A stretch of 64,000 nt of DNA from assembly GCA_964498075.1 (NCBI GenBank), contig CAZCGA010000014.1, positions 12,000 through 75,999 of the forward strand, written 5' to 3'. Under the pieces are notes generated by a model. The model made no database searches, was not told the origin of the DNA, and worked only from the letters and a program-made list of their open reading frames with translations. This DNA comes from CAZCGA01 sp964498075. Its GTDB lineage: Bacteria > Desulfobacterota > Binatia > HRBIN30. A program made the position numbers and the translations under genes. The stretch's first letter is position 1. Each line of letters opens with the position of its first letter. Shown here one piece after another: positions 1 to 8,885 of this stretch.

Positions 1-303
1 CTGTTGATCGCCAGCGTGGCGGGCAAGCAGATCAGACCCGGTCAGGGCGTTGTGATTCAGGTGCAAAGCTCAGCCGGCATATTCTCAGAGGGGCTGGCCT
101 TCAGACGGCCGGGGTGCGCCGGCGACTGCGACACCAGCGGCAACGTGACCGTCGACGAACGGGTCAAAGGGGTCAACATTGCGCTCGGCAACGCACAAGT
201 CGATACCTGTTCGGCCTTCGATGTCAACGGTGATCGACGGGTCACAGTGGACGAGCTGGTCAAAGCGATGAGCAACGCGCCGGGCAGCTGCCCAACCCCA
301 TAG
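1..303 (+). CDS. C-terminal end of a secreted dockerin-like protein (5' truncated by window edge)
   Basis: The reading frame is open from the first base, so only the C-terminal part of the protein is present. It carries two dockerin-like calcium-binding motifs: GDCDTSGNVTVDE followed by a short helix, then DVNGDRRVTVDELV followed by a second helix, ending close to the C-terminus. Paired Asp-rich loops with an intervening cysteine recur in the secreted proteins at 45092, 53704 and 55692, so this belongs to the same lineage-specific family. The module type is clear. The function of the missing N-terminal part cannot be judged. It is probably a surface or secreted protein. Confidence 0.7.
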   Translation: MLIASVAGKQIRPGQGVVIQVQSSAGIFSEGLAFRRPGCAGDCDTSGNVTVDERVKGVNIALGNAQVDTCSAFDVNGDRRVTVDELVKAMSNAPGSCPTP

Positions 304-532
304 TGTCAGTCGCAGAAGCGGAGCGGCGGGGGTTGCACAACCGTGGTCGGCCTTGACTTCGCGTCTGTTGTGCGGCGCGAAGATCGGCCGCAGCAACCGC
401 TGTTGCGCACCGACCAGGTCGAGCACCAACGCCTCGTTGCGCTGCGTCAGGCCGCCGTAGGGGGCGACCTGAATTTGGTCTATCGAAGTTGCGGGGTTTC
501 TGGCAGGCTCGCGCCACGTAGCGGAGGGCAGG

Positions 533-1516
<984 letters not shown>

Positions 1517-1543
1517 GCGCGCTGAGCCGGATGCGCGGCGCGC

Positions 1544-1572
1544 GCCACGTGGCGACCGTACTGCCACGTGGC
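1544..1572. repeat. Two copies of the palindrome GCCACGTGGC
   Basis: Two identical 10-base perfect palindromes lie at 1544-1553 and 1563-1572, separated by 9 bases, in the short gap between the convergent genes ending at 1516 and 1592. Because each copy is self-complementary, the two can also pair with each other to give a 10-bp stem with a 9-base loop on either strand. That fits a bidirectional transcription terminator, although there is no T-tract. Binding sites for a regulator are the alternative reading. Confidence 0.5.
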
Positions 1573-1591
1573 ATGCCCGCGCCACCTCGAT

Positions 1592-2005
1592 TCAGCCACC
1601 GACTTCGCTGAAGCCGACGACCTCCACCGAGGTTCTGAAATACCCATCCGTTCGGGACGGCAGCGGCGGCGTGACCTGGTAGGTGAACGGCATGCGGCCG
1701 CCGGGGGCGATTTCACCCCGCACGCTGTACAGCGTCGCTCTCCCCGGGTTGTCGCTTCCCGGATGAAACTCATTCTTCCAGAACCACTGGTACCGGATCA
1801 TCAGCGCGACGTCGCGGATCGGGTGCTGCGACTTGTTGAGCAGGACCCCCGAGACCGCGCTGTCCTCCGCAGCGGTGTCGGCGACCACAACGACAGCCGA
1901 AGCATCGTGTGAGGACAAGACCCTCTCCGAGCGGCCTTGCACCGCCGACGCGCAGAGCAGCACGGCGAGTGTACCCAACACAGACCCTGCGAACATGGCC
2001 TTCAT
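1592..2005 (-). CDS. Small exported protein, function unknown
   Basis: A protein of 137 residues starting with a clear signal peptide (MKAMFAGSVLGTLAVLLCASAVQG). The start is fixed by an AAGGAGG ribosome-binding site just upstream. The mature part looks like a single beta-sandwich: it contains DSAVSGVLLNKSQHPIRDV, then IRYQWFWKNEFHPG and a terminal strand-rich stretch with PPGGRMPF-like turns. This resembles periplasmic FxLYD/Ig-like domains that describe deviations of a chain from a core, but I cannot name a family. It is convergent with the cysteine synthase gene and divergent from the MaoC gene at 2221. Confidence 0.6.
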   Translation of the reverse strand: MKAMFAGSVLGTLAVLLCASAVQGRSERVLSSHDASAVVVVADTAAEDSAVSGVLLNKSQHPIRDVALMIRYQWFWKNEFHPGSDNPGRATLYSVRGEIAPGGRMPFTYQVTPPLPSRTDGYFRTSVEVVGFSEVGG

Positions 2006-2220
2006 GTCGGCCTCCTTTCGCTCGCTCCGGAATAGAGCGCGAGGCGTGCCAGACCATCCGCCGCGGCCCATCGCGCCCACCGAGAGTGGGAAGCCCGCTG
2101 GCGGCGGGCCGTTTGAAGTCCTTACCCGCCGCGCTTGTAATTTTTGCAACCTCACTCCACCCCTGATGGACGTAGCCTGCGCGCCGTACTACATGCAGAG
2201 ACAGCGACACGGGAGGACAC

Positions 2221-2697
2221 ATGGAGAGCATCCGATTCGACGACATCGAGAAGTTGAAGAGCAAGATCAGCGATACTTTCGGTCCATTTGGTCCGGAGGT
2301 GCCGATCACTCAGGAGATGATCAACAAGTTCGCCGAGCTCACCGGTGATCACCAGTGGATCCACGTCGACGTGGAACGGTGCAAGCGTGAGAGCCCTTTC
2401 AAGCAACCGATCGCCCACGGCTTCCTCACCCTGAGCCTCATTCCGACCATCCGCGCCGTGAGCGACTACCAGGTCGCCGGGTTCGGCAACGCCACCAACT
2501 ACGGCGCCGAGAAGCTGCGCTTCACCGCGCCGGTACCCGCAGGCTCGAAGGTGCATGCGCGTTCGCGCCTCGTGGCCGTTGAGAAGAAGCCCTCCGGCAC
2601 ACAGGTGACCACCGAGATCAACGTCCACGTTGTGGGCCAGGACCGCCCGGCGGTCATCTACGTGATGCTGGTGCTGTATCATCCGCCGATGAAGTGA
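2221..2697 (+). CDS. MaoC-like (R)-specific enoyl-CoA hydratase/dehydratase
   Basis: A 158-residue single hot-dog-fold protein of the MaoC family, which adds water to or removes it from acyl-CoA or acyl-ACP intermediates. The hydratase-2 motif is intact: catalytic D43 and H48 lie in TGDHQWIHVD, followed by the conserved PIAHGFLTLSL segment. The start has a GGGAGGA site 5 bases upstream. It is the first gene of a same-strand set (2221-5524) whose later members overlap by a few bases. The physiological acyl substrate is not evident from sequence. Family assignment is secure; pathway is not. Confidence 0.85.
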   Translation: MESIRFDDIEKLKSKISDTFGPFGPEVPITQEMINKFAELTGDHQWIHVDVERCKRESPFKQPIAHGFLTLSLIPTIRAVSDYQVAGFGNATNYGAEKLRFTAPVPAGSKVHARSRLVAVEKKPSGTQVTTEINVHVVGQDRPAVIYVMLVLYHPPMK

Positions 2698-2715
2698 GCT
2701 GCGGTCGGCGTAGTC

Positions 2716-3711
2716 ATGAGCGATACTCCGCTGCGCATCGGCATTCTCGGCGCCGCACGCATCGCGCCGATGGCGTTGATTCGACCGGCGCGCGCGGCGC
2801 CCGAAGCGGCGGTCGTCGCCGTCGCGGCGCGTGACCCGCAGCGCGCGCAAGCGTTCGCGACCAAGCACGGCATCGGGCGCGTCCATTCCAGCTACGACGC
2901 CCTGCTTGCAGACCCCGAGGTCGACGCCGTCTACAATCCGCTACCGAACAGCCTGCACTGCGAGTGGACGATTCGCGCCCTGCACGCGGGGAAGCACGTG
3001 CTCTGTGAGAAGCCGATCGCCTCGAATGCGGCCGAGGCCGAGCGCATGGCGCAGGCAGCGCAGCAGACCGAGCGTGTATTGGTCGAGGCGTTCCACTGGC
3101 GCTACCACCCGCTAGCGGCGCGCCTGCGGGAGATCATCGGCTCCGGCGAGCTCGGGGCGGTGCGCCACGTCGAGGCGCATCTGTGCATCCCGCTGCTCCT
3201 ACCCGGCGACATCCGCTACAAGCTCGACCTCGGCGGCGGCGCCACCATGGACACCGGCTGCTACGCCATCAGCATCATGCGCTTTCTCGCCGGTGCGGAG
3301 CCCGAGGTCGTGCACGCCGAGGCGCGGCTGTCCTCGCCGGGCGTCGACCGCTACATGGAGGCGAAATTTCGGTTTCCCGACGGGCGGACCGGGCGCATCA
3401 CCTGCTCGCTGTTCTCCAGCGTGCTTCTGCGCGCCAGCGCGCGCGTCGACGGCGAGCGTGGCGCGATGACTGTGTTCAATCCGATCGCGCCCCATCTCTA
3501 CCATCGCCTGCGCGTGCACACGGCGGCCGGCAGCCGCAGCGAACGCGTACGCGGTGACGCGACCTACACGCATCAGTTGCGCGCCTTCGTCGCCGCCATA
3601 CGCAACGGCGCTGCGGTCCCCACGGGGCCCGACCACGGCATCGCCAACATGCGCGTGATTGATGCCGTGTATCTCAAGGCCGGGCTGCAACCACGCGGAG
3701 GGGTGTACTGA
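2716..3711 (+). CDS. Gfo/Idh/MocA family oxidoreductase
   Basis: A 331-residue NAD(P)-dependent dehydrogenase. The N-terminal Rossmann fold begins with LRIGILGAARIAP (a GxGxxR-type variant: GILGAAR). The family signature CEKPIASN, whose lysine is catalytic, follows at about residue 100, and the C-terminal half is the usual alpha/beta substrate domain. Members oxidise or reduce sugars, inositols and related hydroxyl compounds. The substrate cannot be deduced. It starts 18 bases after the MaoC gene, and its TGA shares bases with the ATG of the next gene, which argues for translational coupling within one operon. Confidence 0.85.
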   Translation: MSDTPLRIGILGAARIAPMALIRPARAAPEAAVVAVAARDPQRAQAFATKHGIGRVHSSYDALLADPEVDAVYNPLPNSLHCEWTIRALHAGKHVLCEKPIASNAAEAERMAQAAQQTERVLVEAFHWRYHPLAARLREIIGSGELGAVRHVEAHLCIPLLLPGDIRYKLDLGGGATMDTGCYAISIMRFLAGAEPEVVHAEARLSSPGVDRYMEAKFRFPDGRTGRITCSLFSSVLLRASARVDGERGAMTVFNPIAPHLYHRLRVHTAAGSRSERVRGDATYTHQLRAFVAAIRNGAAVPTGPDHGIANMRVIDAVYLKAGLQPRGGVY

Positions 3712-4688
3712 TGGGCAGCATGTTTGCACGTGAGCAGCTGCTCGCCGAACATCCCTACGATGCGCCCCTGGTGGTCGACGGCGTGCCGTGCCACGGTGGC
3801 TTCATTGACGGGCTCTATGTCTCGCCCCGGACCTTGTGGCGCGTGCCGGCGCTCGAGGCTTGGCAGCGCGCCCTGCCGGCGGGTGCGGTCGATGCGGTGC
3901 TGGCGCCCATCTCCTGTCGCATCCCGCCGCACTTTCCCACCATCGAGCAGACGAAGCTGCTCGTGCGCAACGGGGTGACGCTGCCGCTGGTCCGCATCCT
4001 GTCGCTGATCGCGATCATCGAGGGCTATGGCGGCGAGGTGCTGCGGACCGTCCCGGTGCCGCCGTTCAGCGAGCGCGTCATCGATCCGATCGACGGCACC
4101 GCCCTGGCGCATCTGTCGACGCTGTTCGAGGCACACGCGCGCGACGAAGCCGGCCACCGTGTCATGTGGGAGCTGGCGCGTGATATCGCGCTCAACCACC
4201 CAGAGATCCCGAAGGACCTGGCACCAAACTTCCCGCCGCCGTCGGGGGTTCGTCTGCTACCCGACGTGCCCGCCGACATGGAGGCGGTGATCCTGCGCAT
4301 GATGGGCGTGCTGATTGTCGAAGTGTTTGCGGTGGAGGCATTCAACTGGGCGAAGGCGGTGCTCGGTGATGCCGCGCTGTTTAGTCGTCACGCCGAGGCG
4401 GCGACGCTCATTGCGTACGTTCAGCAAGACGAAGCCCCGCACGTCGGCTACCTCGCGACCGTGTTGGCCGAGCTGCGGGAGCGCACGCTGATCGGCGACG
4501 ATGGCACTCTCGTTTCGGGTCGTGAGGTCATCGACGGCGCCCGCGACATGATTGTCGGCTTCCAGACCGGTCCGCGACATCAAGCGAACTGCAGCTTCCG
4601 CATGCAGGTCATCGAGCGCAGCCTCGCGGGGCATCCGCGGCGCAACGCGATCCTCGCCCAATTTCCTACAGCGGAGGGCACCGCATGA
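3711..4688 (+). CDS. Putative ferritin-like di-iron protein
   Basis: I do not recognise a named family, but the 325-residue sequence shows the four-helix di-iron pattern of ferritin-like oxygenases: E104 (in IIEGYGGE), E146-x-x-H149 (DEAGH), E204 or E209 (VEVFAVEAF) and E241-x-x-H244 (DEAPHVGY). The first hundred residues contain no recognised domain. The start codon overlaps the stop of the Gfo/Idh gene, and its own stop overlaps the start of the GFA gene (ATGA), so the four genes probably act together. A di-iron oxygenase or oxidase working on a small molecule is plausible. The metal ligands are inferred from spacing only. Confidence 0.6.
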   Translation: MGSMFAREQLLAEHPYDAPLVVDGVPCHGGFIDGLYVSPRTLWRVPALEAWQRALPAGAVDAVLAPISCRIPPHFPTIEQTKLLVRNGVTLPLVRILSLIAIIEGYGGEVLRTVPVPPFSERVIDPIDGTALAHLSTLFEAHARDEAGHRVMWELARDIALNHPEIPKDLAPNFPPPSGVRLLPDVPADMEAVILRMMGVLIVEVFAVEAFNWAKAVLGDAALFSRHAEAATLIAYVQQDEAPHVGYLATVLAELRERTLIGDDGTLVSGREVIDGARDMIVGFQTGPRHQANCSFRMQVIERSLAGHPRRNAILAQFPTAEGTA

Positions 4689-5524
4689 GCAGGGCGACCT
4701 GTCTCTGCGGGGAGGTCGCATGGGAGCTCGACGCGCCGTTTGATTTCATGTCGCACTGCCACTGCTCGCGCTGCCGGAAGGCGCACGGCGTGGCGTTCGC
4801 GACCTACGTGGCCGCAGCGGCCGCGGGCTTCCGGCTGCGCGGACGCGAGCGCATCGTGCATTGGGAGTCGGCGACGAGATTCTTCCGCTGCTTCTGCGGC
4901 CGCTGCGGCTCGGTGGTCCCCGGCGACGCGTTCGAAGGACGCATGTTCGTGCCTGCCGGCAACTTCGACGATGATCCCGGCGTCCGGCCGCTCGCCCACA
5001 TCTTCGTGGCGTCGAAGGCCCCGTGGTACGAGATCCGCGACAGCCTGCCGCGCTTCGACGCCTATCCGCCGGGCATCGACGCGCCCGTGTTGCCGGATCG
5101 CGCGCCGCTCGATGCGCCCGGCTTACCGCGCGGCAGCTGCCTGTGCGGCGCCGTCAGCTACCTAGCGGAAGGACAGCCCACGCGTTGCTACAACTGCCAC
5201 TGCAGTCGTTGTCGCAAGACGCACTCGGCGGCGCACAGCTCGACTCTCGTCACGTCCGCTGATAGCGTACGCTTCACCCGCGGCCACGACCTGCTCGCCG
5301 CGTACAAGGTCCCCGAGGCGCGACACTTCACGCACGTGTTCTGCCGCCTGTGCGGCTCGTCCATGCCGAACATCGACCGCAACCGCGGCCTGGCCGTCGT
5401 GCCGATGGGCGGGCTCGACGACGATCCGGGGATCCGCCCGCAGGCGCACATCTACGTGGCCTCGAAACCGCCCTGGTACGACATCGCCGACGCGCTGCCG
5501 CAGCATGCCGAGTCGCAATCTTGA
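4685..5524 (+). CDS. Tandem GFA/CENP-V domain zinc protein
   Basis: A protein of 279 residues with two copies of the GFA (glutathione-dependent formaldehyde-activating enzyme-like, CENP-V) zinc fold. Repeat 1 has CLCGEVAW, then HCHCSRCRKAHG and CFCGRCGS. Repeat 2 has CLCGAVSY, then NCHCSRCRKTHS and CRLCGSSMP. All zinc-ligand cysteines are present in both halves. Most family members carry one domain, so the internal duplication is notable. The family includes putative glutathione- or thiol-dependent carbon-sulfur lyases; actual formaldehyde activation is doubtful for most members. It overlaps the previous gene by ATGA and ends the operon. Confidence 0.85.
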   Translation: MSRATCLCGEVAWELDAPFDFMSHCHCSRCRKAHGVAFATYVAAAAAGFRLRGRERIVHWESATRFFRCFCGRCGSVVPGDAFEGRMFVPAGNFDDDPGVRPLAHIFVASKAPWYEIRDSLPRFDAYPPGIDAPVLPDRAPLDAPGLPRGSCLCGAVSYLAEGQPTRCYNCHCSRCRKTHSAAHSSTLVTSADSVRFTRGHDLLAAYKVPEARHFTHVFCRLCGSSMPNIDRNRGLAVVPMGGLDDDPGIRPQAHIYVASKPPWYDIADALPQHAESQS

Positions 5525-5704
5525 AAACCTGAAATACCCTGCCACGGAGGCGTAGAGACGCAGAGCCTCGTGCGCGATCACCAGTCGTAGCGCTTCAACA
5601 GCGCGATGTCGGCATTGGTCACGCGCTGGCCCGAGTTCGCAGGGGCCCTGGTGAACCTTTTCCTCAGGTAAGGCGTACTACGGTTCGAGAACAGGAGGTC
5701 TCGC

Positions 5705-6100
5705 ATGGAAGGCGTGAAGCACTGCCCCTATTGTGGTGAAGAGATCCGGGCGGAAGCGGTCCGCTGTCGCTACTGCCGGAGTCGACTGACTTCATTCGAT
5801 CCCGAGCGCTGGCATCGCAGCCACAGCGACGCCCGACTTGCGGGCGTGTGTGCGGCGCTGGCGCATGCGTTCGCGCTGCCGACGGCCGCTGTCCGACTGG
5901 CGTTCGTCGTGCTCACCTTCGTTCACTTGCTCGGTCCGCTCATCTACGGCGGCCTCTGGTTGATCATTCCGCGCCGCCCGGGCGACGAGTCGCTGCTCGA
6001 GGGTGTGCTCAAGACGGCCTCAGATCTCGCCGCCATGCTCGGTGGGCGGCGGAACCGGCCGCCGACGCCGCCGAGCGCGTGGGAGCATCCGTCTGCCTAA
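5705..6100 (+). CDS. Zinc-ribbon plus PspC domain membrane protein
   Basis: A 131-residue protein. The N-terminus is a zinc ribbon (CPYCGEEIRAEAVRCRYC), followed by a PspC domain (residues about 38-100) with the typical ARLAGVCAALAHAF segment and a long hydrophobic helix ending in WLIIPRRPG. PspC proteins sense envelope stress at the inner membrane. A GGAGG site lies 8 bases before the ATG. It opens a four-gene unit with an ECF sigma factor, a small membrane protein and a second zinc-ribbon/PspC protein at 7104, which suggests a membrane-stress regulatory module. Confidence 0.85.
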   Translation: MEGVKHCPYCGEEIRAEAVRCRYCRSRLTSFDPERWHRSHSDARLAGVCAALAHAFALPTAAVRLAFVVLTFVHLLGPLIYGGLWLIIPRRPGDESLLEGVLKTASDLAAMLGGRRNRPPTPPSAWEHPSA

Positions 6101-6118
6101 GTGTGCTATGCGCGGGCA

Positions 6119-6631
6119 ATGGCGACAGACGAGGAGCTCGTCGGCCAGCTGGTGCTTGGAGATGAGCCTGCGCTGCGTGAGCTGCTGCGCCGCTACGAGC
6201 GGCCGCTCTCCCACTTCATCTCCCGCTATACCTCGGGACGCGATGTCGACGATCTGTATCAGGAAACCTGGATGCGCGTCGTCCGTCACGCCGCCCGCTT
6301 CGACCAGACACGGCGCTTTTCCACGTGGCTGTTCCAGATCGCCGTCAACCTGTGCCGTGACTGGCACCGGCGGGCGCCACCTGAGCCGACCGACGACCTT
6401 CGAGCCGCTGCGGAGAGCCACGAGCTGGGGCGCGCCGAGGCGCGCATCGATGCGGCCCACCTGCTCGCCTTGCTGCCCGGACCTCAACGTGAGGTGGTGA
6501 TCTTGCGCTACTACCACGACCTGAGCGAGGACGATGTGGCGCGTATCCTCGAGTGCCCGAAGGGCACGGTGAAGAGCCGACTGCACAACGCCCTGGCGCG
6601 CTTGGCGGCAGTGGTGCGCGCGGAGCGGTAA
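6119..6631 (+). CDS. ECF-type RNA polymerase sigma factor
   Basis: A sigma-70 family factor of 170 residues with only regions 2 and 4, as in extracytoplasmic-function sigmas. Region 2 reads DVDDLYQETWMRVV...FSTWLFQIAVN. Region 4 reads LPGPQREVVILRYY...LSEDDVARIL, ending in the helix-turn-helix PKGTVKSRLHNAL. I chose the ATG at 6119 over the upstream in-frame GTG at 6101 because it lines up with the usual family start. The neighbour at 6638 has an HxxxCxxC motif and membrane helices and is the likely anti-sigma partner. The flanking PspC proteins point to envelope stress as the signal. Confidence 0.85.
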   Translation: MATDEELVGQLVLGDEPALRELLRRYERPLSHFISRYTSGRDVDDLYQETWMRVVRHAARFDQTRRFSTWLFQIAVNLCRDWHRRAPPEPTDDLRAAAESHELGRAEARIDAAHLLALLPGPQREVVILRYYHDLSEDDVARILECPKGTVKSRLHNALARLAAVVRAER

Positions 6632-6637
6632 GCGAGA

Positions 6638-7096
6638 ATGAACCATCCCAAGCACGACGGAACGCGAGCGGATGGTCTGGGCCTCCTGGCCGGACATGCG
6701 AAGGAGTGCGAGGAATGCAGCGCCCAGCCGCTCCCACTCCAACCGTTGGCCGCGCTCCTCGATGCAGTCCAGGTGCAGGTCGACGCTGCCACTCTCTCGA
6801 GGCGGACGCTGGCGCGGTTGGGGCCGGAGTTGGGGCGCTTCGCGCAAGCGGCGTCCTGGCGTCGTGTGTGGGTTGGCGTGCTCCTCGCCCTGCTGCCGCT
6901 GCCGGCGGTGGTGGCATACGACGCCTACTTCCTGCGTGTCGTGTACGCCGTCGTCAGCGTGCTCCTGCCAGCAGCGTTCGCGGCGTATCTGGTGCTGAGC
7001 TACGCGGCGTTTCTAGTGTTGCTCTTCGCGCTCACCTACGCCGCAATTCCGCTGCTAGTCGTTCGTGATGGGCGGCGGTTGCCGACGCTGTCGTGA
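6638..7096 (+). CDS. Putative membrane anti-sigma factor or ECF-associated membrane protein
   Basis: A 152-residue protein 6 bases after the sigma gene. Near the N-terminus is HAKECEEC, an HxxxCxxC motif of the kind found in zinc-binding anti-sigma domains. A charged helical stretch follows, and then two or three hydrophobic helices (about residues 82-100, 103-120 and 123-142). The order sigma then zinc-motif membrane protein is classic for an anti-sigma, but the anti-sigma domain here is short and diverged, so the assignment is an inference from motif plus position. Confidence 0.6.
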   Translation: MNHPKHDGTRADGLGLLAGHAKECEECSAQPLPLQPLAALLDAVQVQVDAATLSRRTLARLGPELGRFAQAASWRRVWVGVLLALLPLPAVVAYDAYFLRVVYAVVSVLLPAAFAAYLVLSYAAFLVLLFALTYAAIPLLVVRDGRRLPTLS

Positions 7097-7103
7097 GGTG
7101 CAG

Positions 7104-7415
7104 ATGAAACAGTGTCCGTACTGCGCGGAAGACATTCAGGAGCACGCTGTGAAGTGCCGCTATTGCGGCAGCATGCTGGAGGGGTCGGCGCTGTCGCGCA
7201 CCTGGTACCGCTCGCGGCGCGGTAAGATGATCGCCGGCGTGTGCGCCGGCCTGGCGGAGCAGTTCGGGATCTCGGTGACGGCGTTGCGGCTTGCCGCTGT
7301 GGTGCTGACCTTGTTGGGCGCCGGCTGGGGCATCATCGTGTACGTTGTCCTGTGGGTGATCATGCCGTACCGGGACATCAGTCAGGGACCTGTGCTCCGG
7401 GCTCCGGACACATGA
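7104..7415 (+). CDS. Zinc-ribbon plus PspC domain membrane protein (second copy)
   Basis: A 103-residue paralogue of the protein at 5705: zinc ribbon CPYCAEDIQEHAVKCRYC, then a PspC domain with KMIAGVCAGLAEQFG and a hydrophobic segment ending VLWVIMPYRD. I chose the ATG at 7104, which has a GAGG site just before it and starts directly on the zinc ribbon, over a longer in-frame start at 7065 that would overlap the previous gene. It closes the ECF/PspC unit and faces the convergent lipoprotein gene ending at 7434. Confidence 0.85.
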   Translation: MKQCPYCAEDIQEHAVKCRYCGSMLEGSALSRTWYRSRRGKMIAGVCAGLAEQFGISVTALRLAAVVLTLLGAGWGIIVYVVLWVIMPYRDISQGPVLRAPDT

Positions 7416-7433
7416 TCCAGCACTCTCCACGCG

Positions 7434-7850
7434 TCACAACACCGGCATCTCTTCGGTCTGGTGGTCGACGGCGACCCCGTGAACGACGCCAGTGAAATCG
7501 AATATGACCACCAGCGTATCGCGGTTGTCGAACTCGCGGCGATAGGTAAAGATCCGCTGGCGTGTGAACGGTTCCGTCACCGTGAAGGTCGAAGAGTTCT
7601 CCCGGCTGTATACATAGACGAAGACGTCGCCGTCGGTCTGGTGCGTGATCTGCGTCGGCGGACCGAAGCGCTGCAGAACCTCCGACTTGGTGGATTGTCC
7701 TTCCACGAGCTGGGAGGGATCGCCGTGGAGCGGAGCATTTTCATAGTAGCGGACGATGGTGCAACCGTTGGCGCACGCTGTGAGCGCCGCGAAGCACACA
7801 GCAGCGAGCACGCCCAACGGCTTGAACGACGCGGCGGTTCGCGAGATCAC
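7434..7850 (-). CDS. Lipoprotein of the SmpA/BamE-like (OmlA) type
   Basis: A protein of 138 residues with a hydrophobic leader ending in a lipobox-like LTACANGC. A BamE-like core follows: VEGQSTKSEVLQRFGPPTQI resembles the family's G-x-T-x-x-E-V-x-x-x-(L/F)-G-x-P motif, then beta strands around DVFVYVYSREN and LVVIFDFTG. BamE-like lipoproteins support outer-membrane protein assembly or envelope integrity. The neighbour at 7862 is a paralogue on the same strand, 11 bases upstream in transcription order, so the two are probably co-transcribed. Confidence 0.7.
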   Translation of the reverse strand: MISRTAASFKPLGVLAAVCFAALTACANGCTIVRYYENAPLHGDPSQLVEGQSTKSEVLQRFGPPTQITHQTDGDVFVYVYSRENSSTFTVTEPFTRQRIFTYRREFDNRDTLVVIFDFTGVVHGVAVDHQTEEMPVL

Positions 7851-7861
7851 CAGGGTCTCCT

Positions 7862-8341
7862 CTATCGTGACCAGAAGCCAAACCTGGGCAGCAGGTCGGT
7901 ATCCTTCGCGAAGGCGTAATCTTCAACGAGGTTGTCGCCGTTGAAGAAGATCAGCAGGGAGTCGTTCTTCTGGTCAAACTCGGCGTAGTTGAACACGATC
8001 GTGATGATGCCGAAGGCGTTGCCGCGCGAGAACGTGTAGCGGAAGTAGCGGGCGCCGACCAAGCGCTCGACGGGCGGCTTGTCGCCGCGCCGGCTGAGCA
8101 GCGGCTCGAACGGCACGCCGATGGCCACCAGCTCCCGTGATTCGATCTCTTGCGGCGGACCGAAGCGCTCGAGGATCTCCTGCTTGGTGGTCACCCCCCG
8201 CTGGATCGCGGCGATCTTCTGCCCGTCAAGCGGATGGTCACGATAGACGCGTCCCACGACGCAGCCGGGCAAGAGGCCGACTAGCAACACCAGGCGCAGC
8301 AACTCGTTCGGGCGGAGCAGAAACGCTTCCTTCATCAGCAT
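7862..8341 (-). CDS. Lipoprotein of the SmpA/BamE-like type (paralogue)
   Basis: A protein of 159 residues with a leader and lipobox (LLVGLLPGC). The same motif as its neighbour follows: RGVTTKQEILERFGPPQEI, then beta strands around YFRYTFSRGN and IITIVFNYAEF. It shares about the same length and architecture with the gene at 7434, so this is a tandem duplication. An alternative ATG two codons downstream (8335) is equally possible. Its specific role is unknown; lipoproteins with this fold are usually outer-membrane, periplasm-facing. Confidence 0.7.
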   Translation of the reverse strand: MLMKEAFLLRPNELLRLVLLVGLLPGCVVGRVYRDHPLDGQKIAAIQRGVTTKQEILERFGPPQEIESRELVAIGVPFEPLLSRRGDKPPVERLVGARYFRYTFSRGNAFGIITIVFNYAEFDQKNDSLLIFFNGDNLVEDYAFAKDTDLLPRFGFWSR

Positions 8342-8366
8342 CCCCGACCATCCGCGACGGAGAAAG

Positions 8367-8606
8367 TCAACCCGGCCGGTCCGCGCAGCTCGGTGAACCT
8401 GAATCGACGAACGACGCCCGCCGCATCCGTTTCACGAACCGTACAGGCCGCTCCGGCAGCCGCCCGACCGGATCGATGAACTCCCATCGGGGGTTGTTCT
8501 TGTTGTAGGCGAGCGCGGGCCGCGCAAAGCGGAGACCGCGGCCCGTTGTTGCGCCCACAGCAATAACAGCGAGCATCAGGCCGAAGTACCTCAGGGTACG
8601 TTCCAA
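8367..8606 (-). CDS. Small single-helix membrane protein, unknown
   Basis: A possible 79-residue protein starting with TTG and preceded by GAGGGAA. It has one hydrophobic helix (about residues 6-22, RYFGLMLAVIAVGATTG) followed by a soluble tail rich in Arg and Pro (PRWEFIDPVGRLPERPVRF). The frame remains open far upstream across the assembly gap, so the start is uncertain. It lies 25 bases before the lipoprotein at 7862 on the same strand, which fits a three-gene unit of small envelope proteins. The stretch from 8607 to the next gene at 8886 shows no gene and presumably holds divergent promoters. Confidence 0.4.
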   Translation of the reverse strand: MERTLRYFGLMLAVIAVGATTGRGLRFARPALAYNKNNPRWEFIDPVGRLPERPVRFVKRMRRASFVDSGSPSCADRPG

Positions 8607-8885
8607 GTCGGTTCCCTCTGAACCCGTTTCGACGACTTCACGGTACCTTGACCTGCGGTCGTCGCGCAACATCTGCACGCTTTTGTACAAGTGGTGGCTT
8701 CCCTCCCCCCTGTTGAGTGTCAACGCCTTACCGAGTGACTCGCTGGAACGACAAGCCGTGGATATCGGTGAGCGTCGGGCAAGACACCGTGCAGACCAAC
8801 GGCAACCCGGACCGGGAATTGCTCGGCGAGGATGCCGCGCGTAAGGCGGCGCGCCGCAGTGGAGGGCGCCGCGGAGAGGGAGGTT

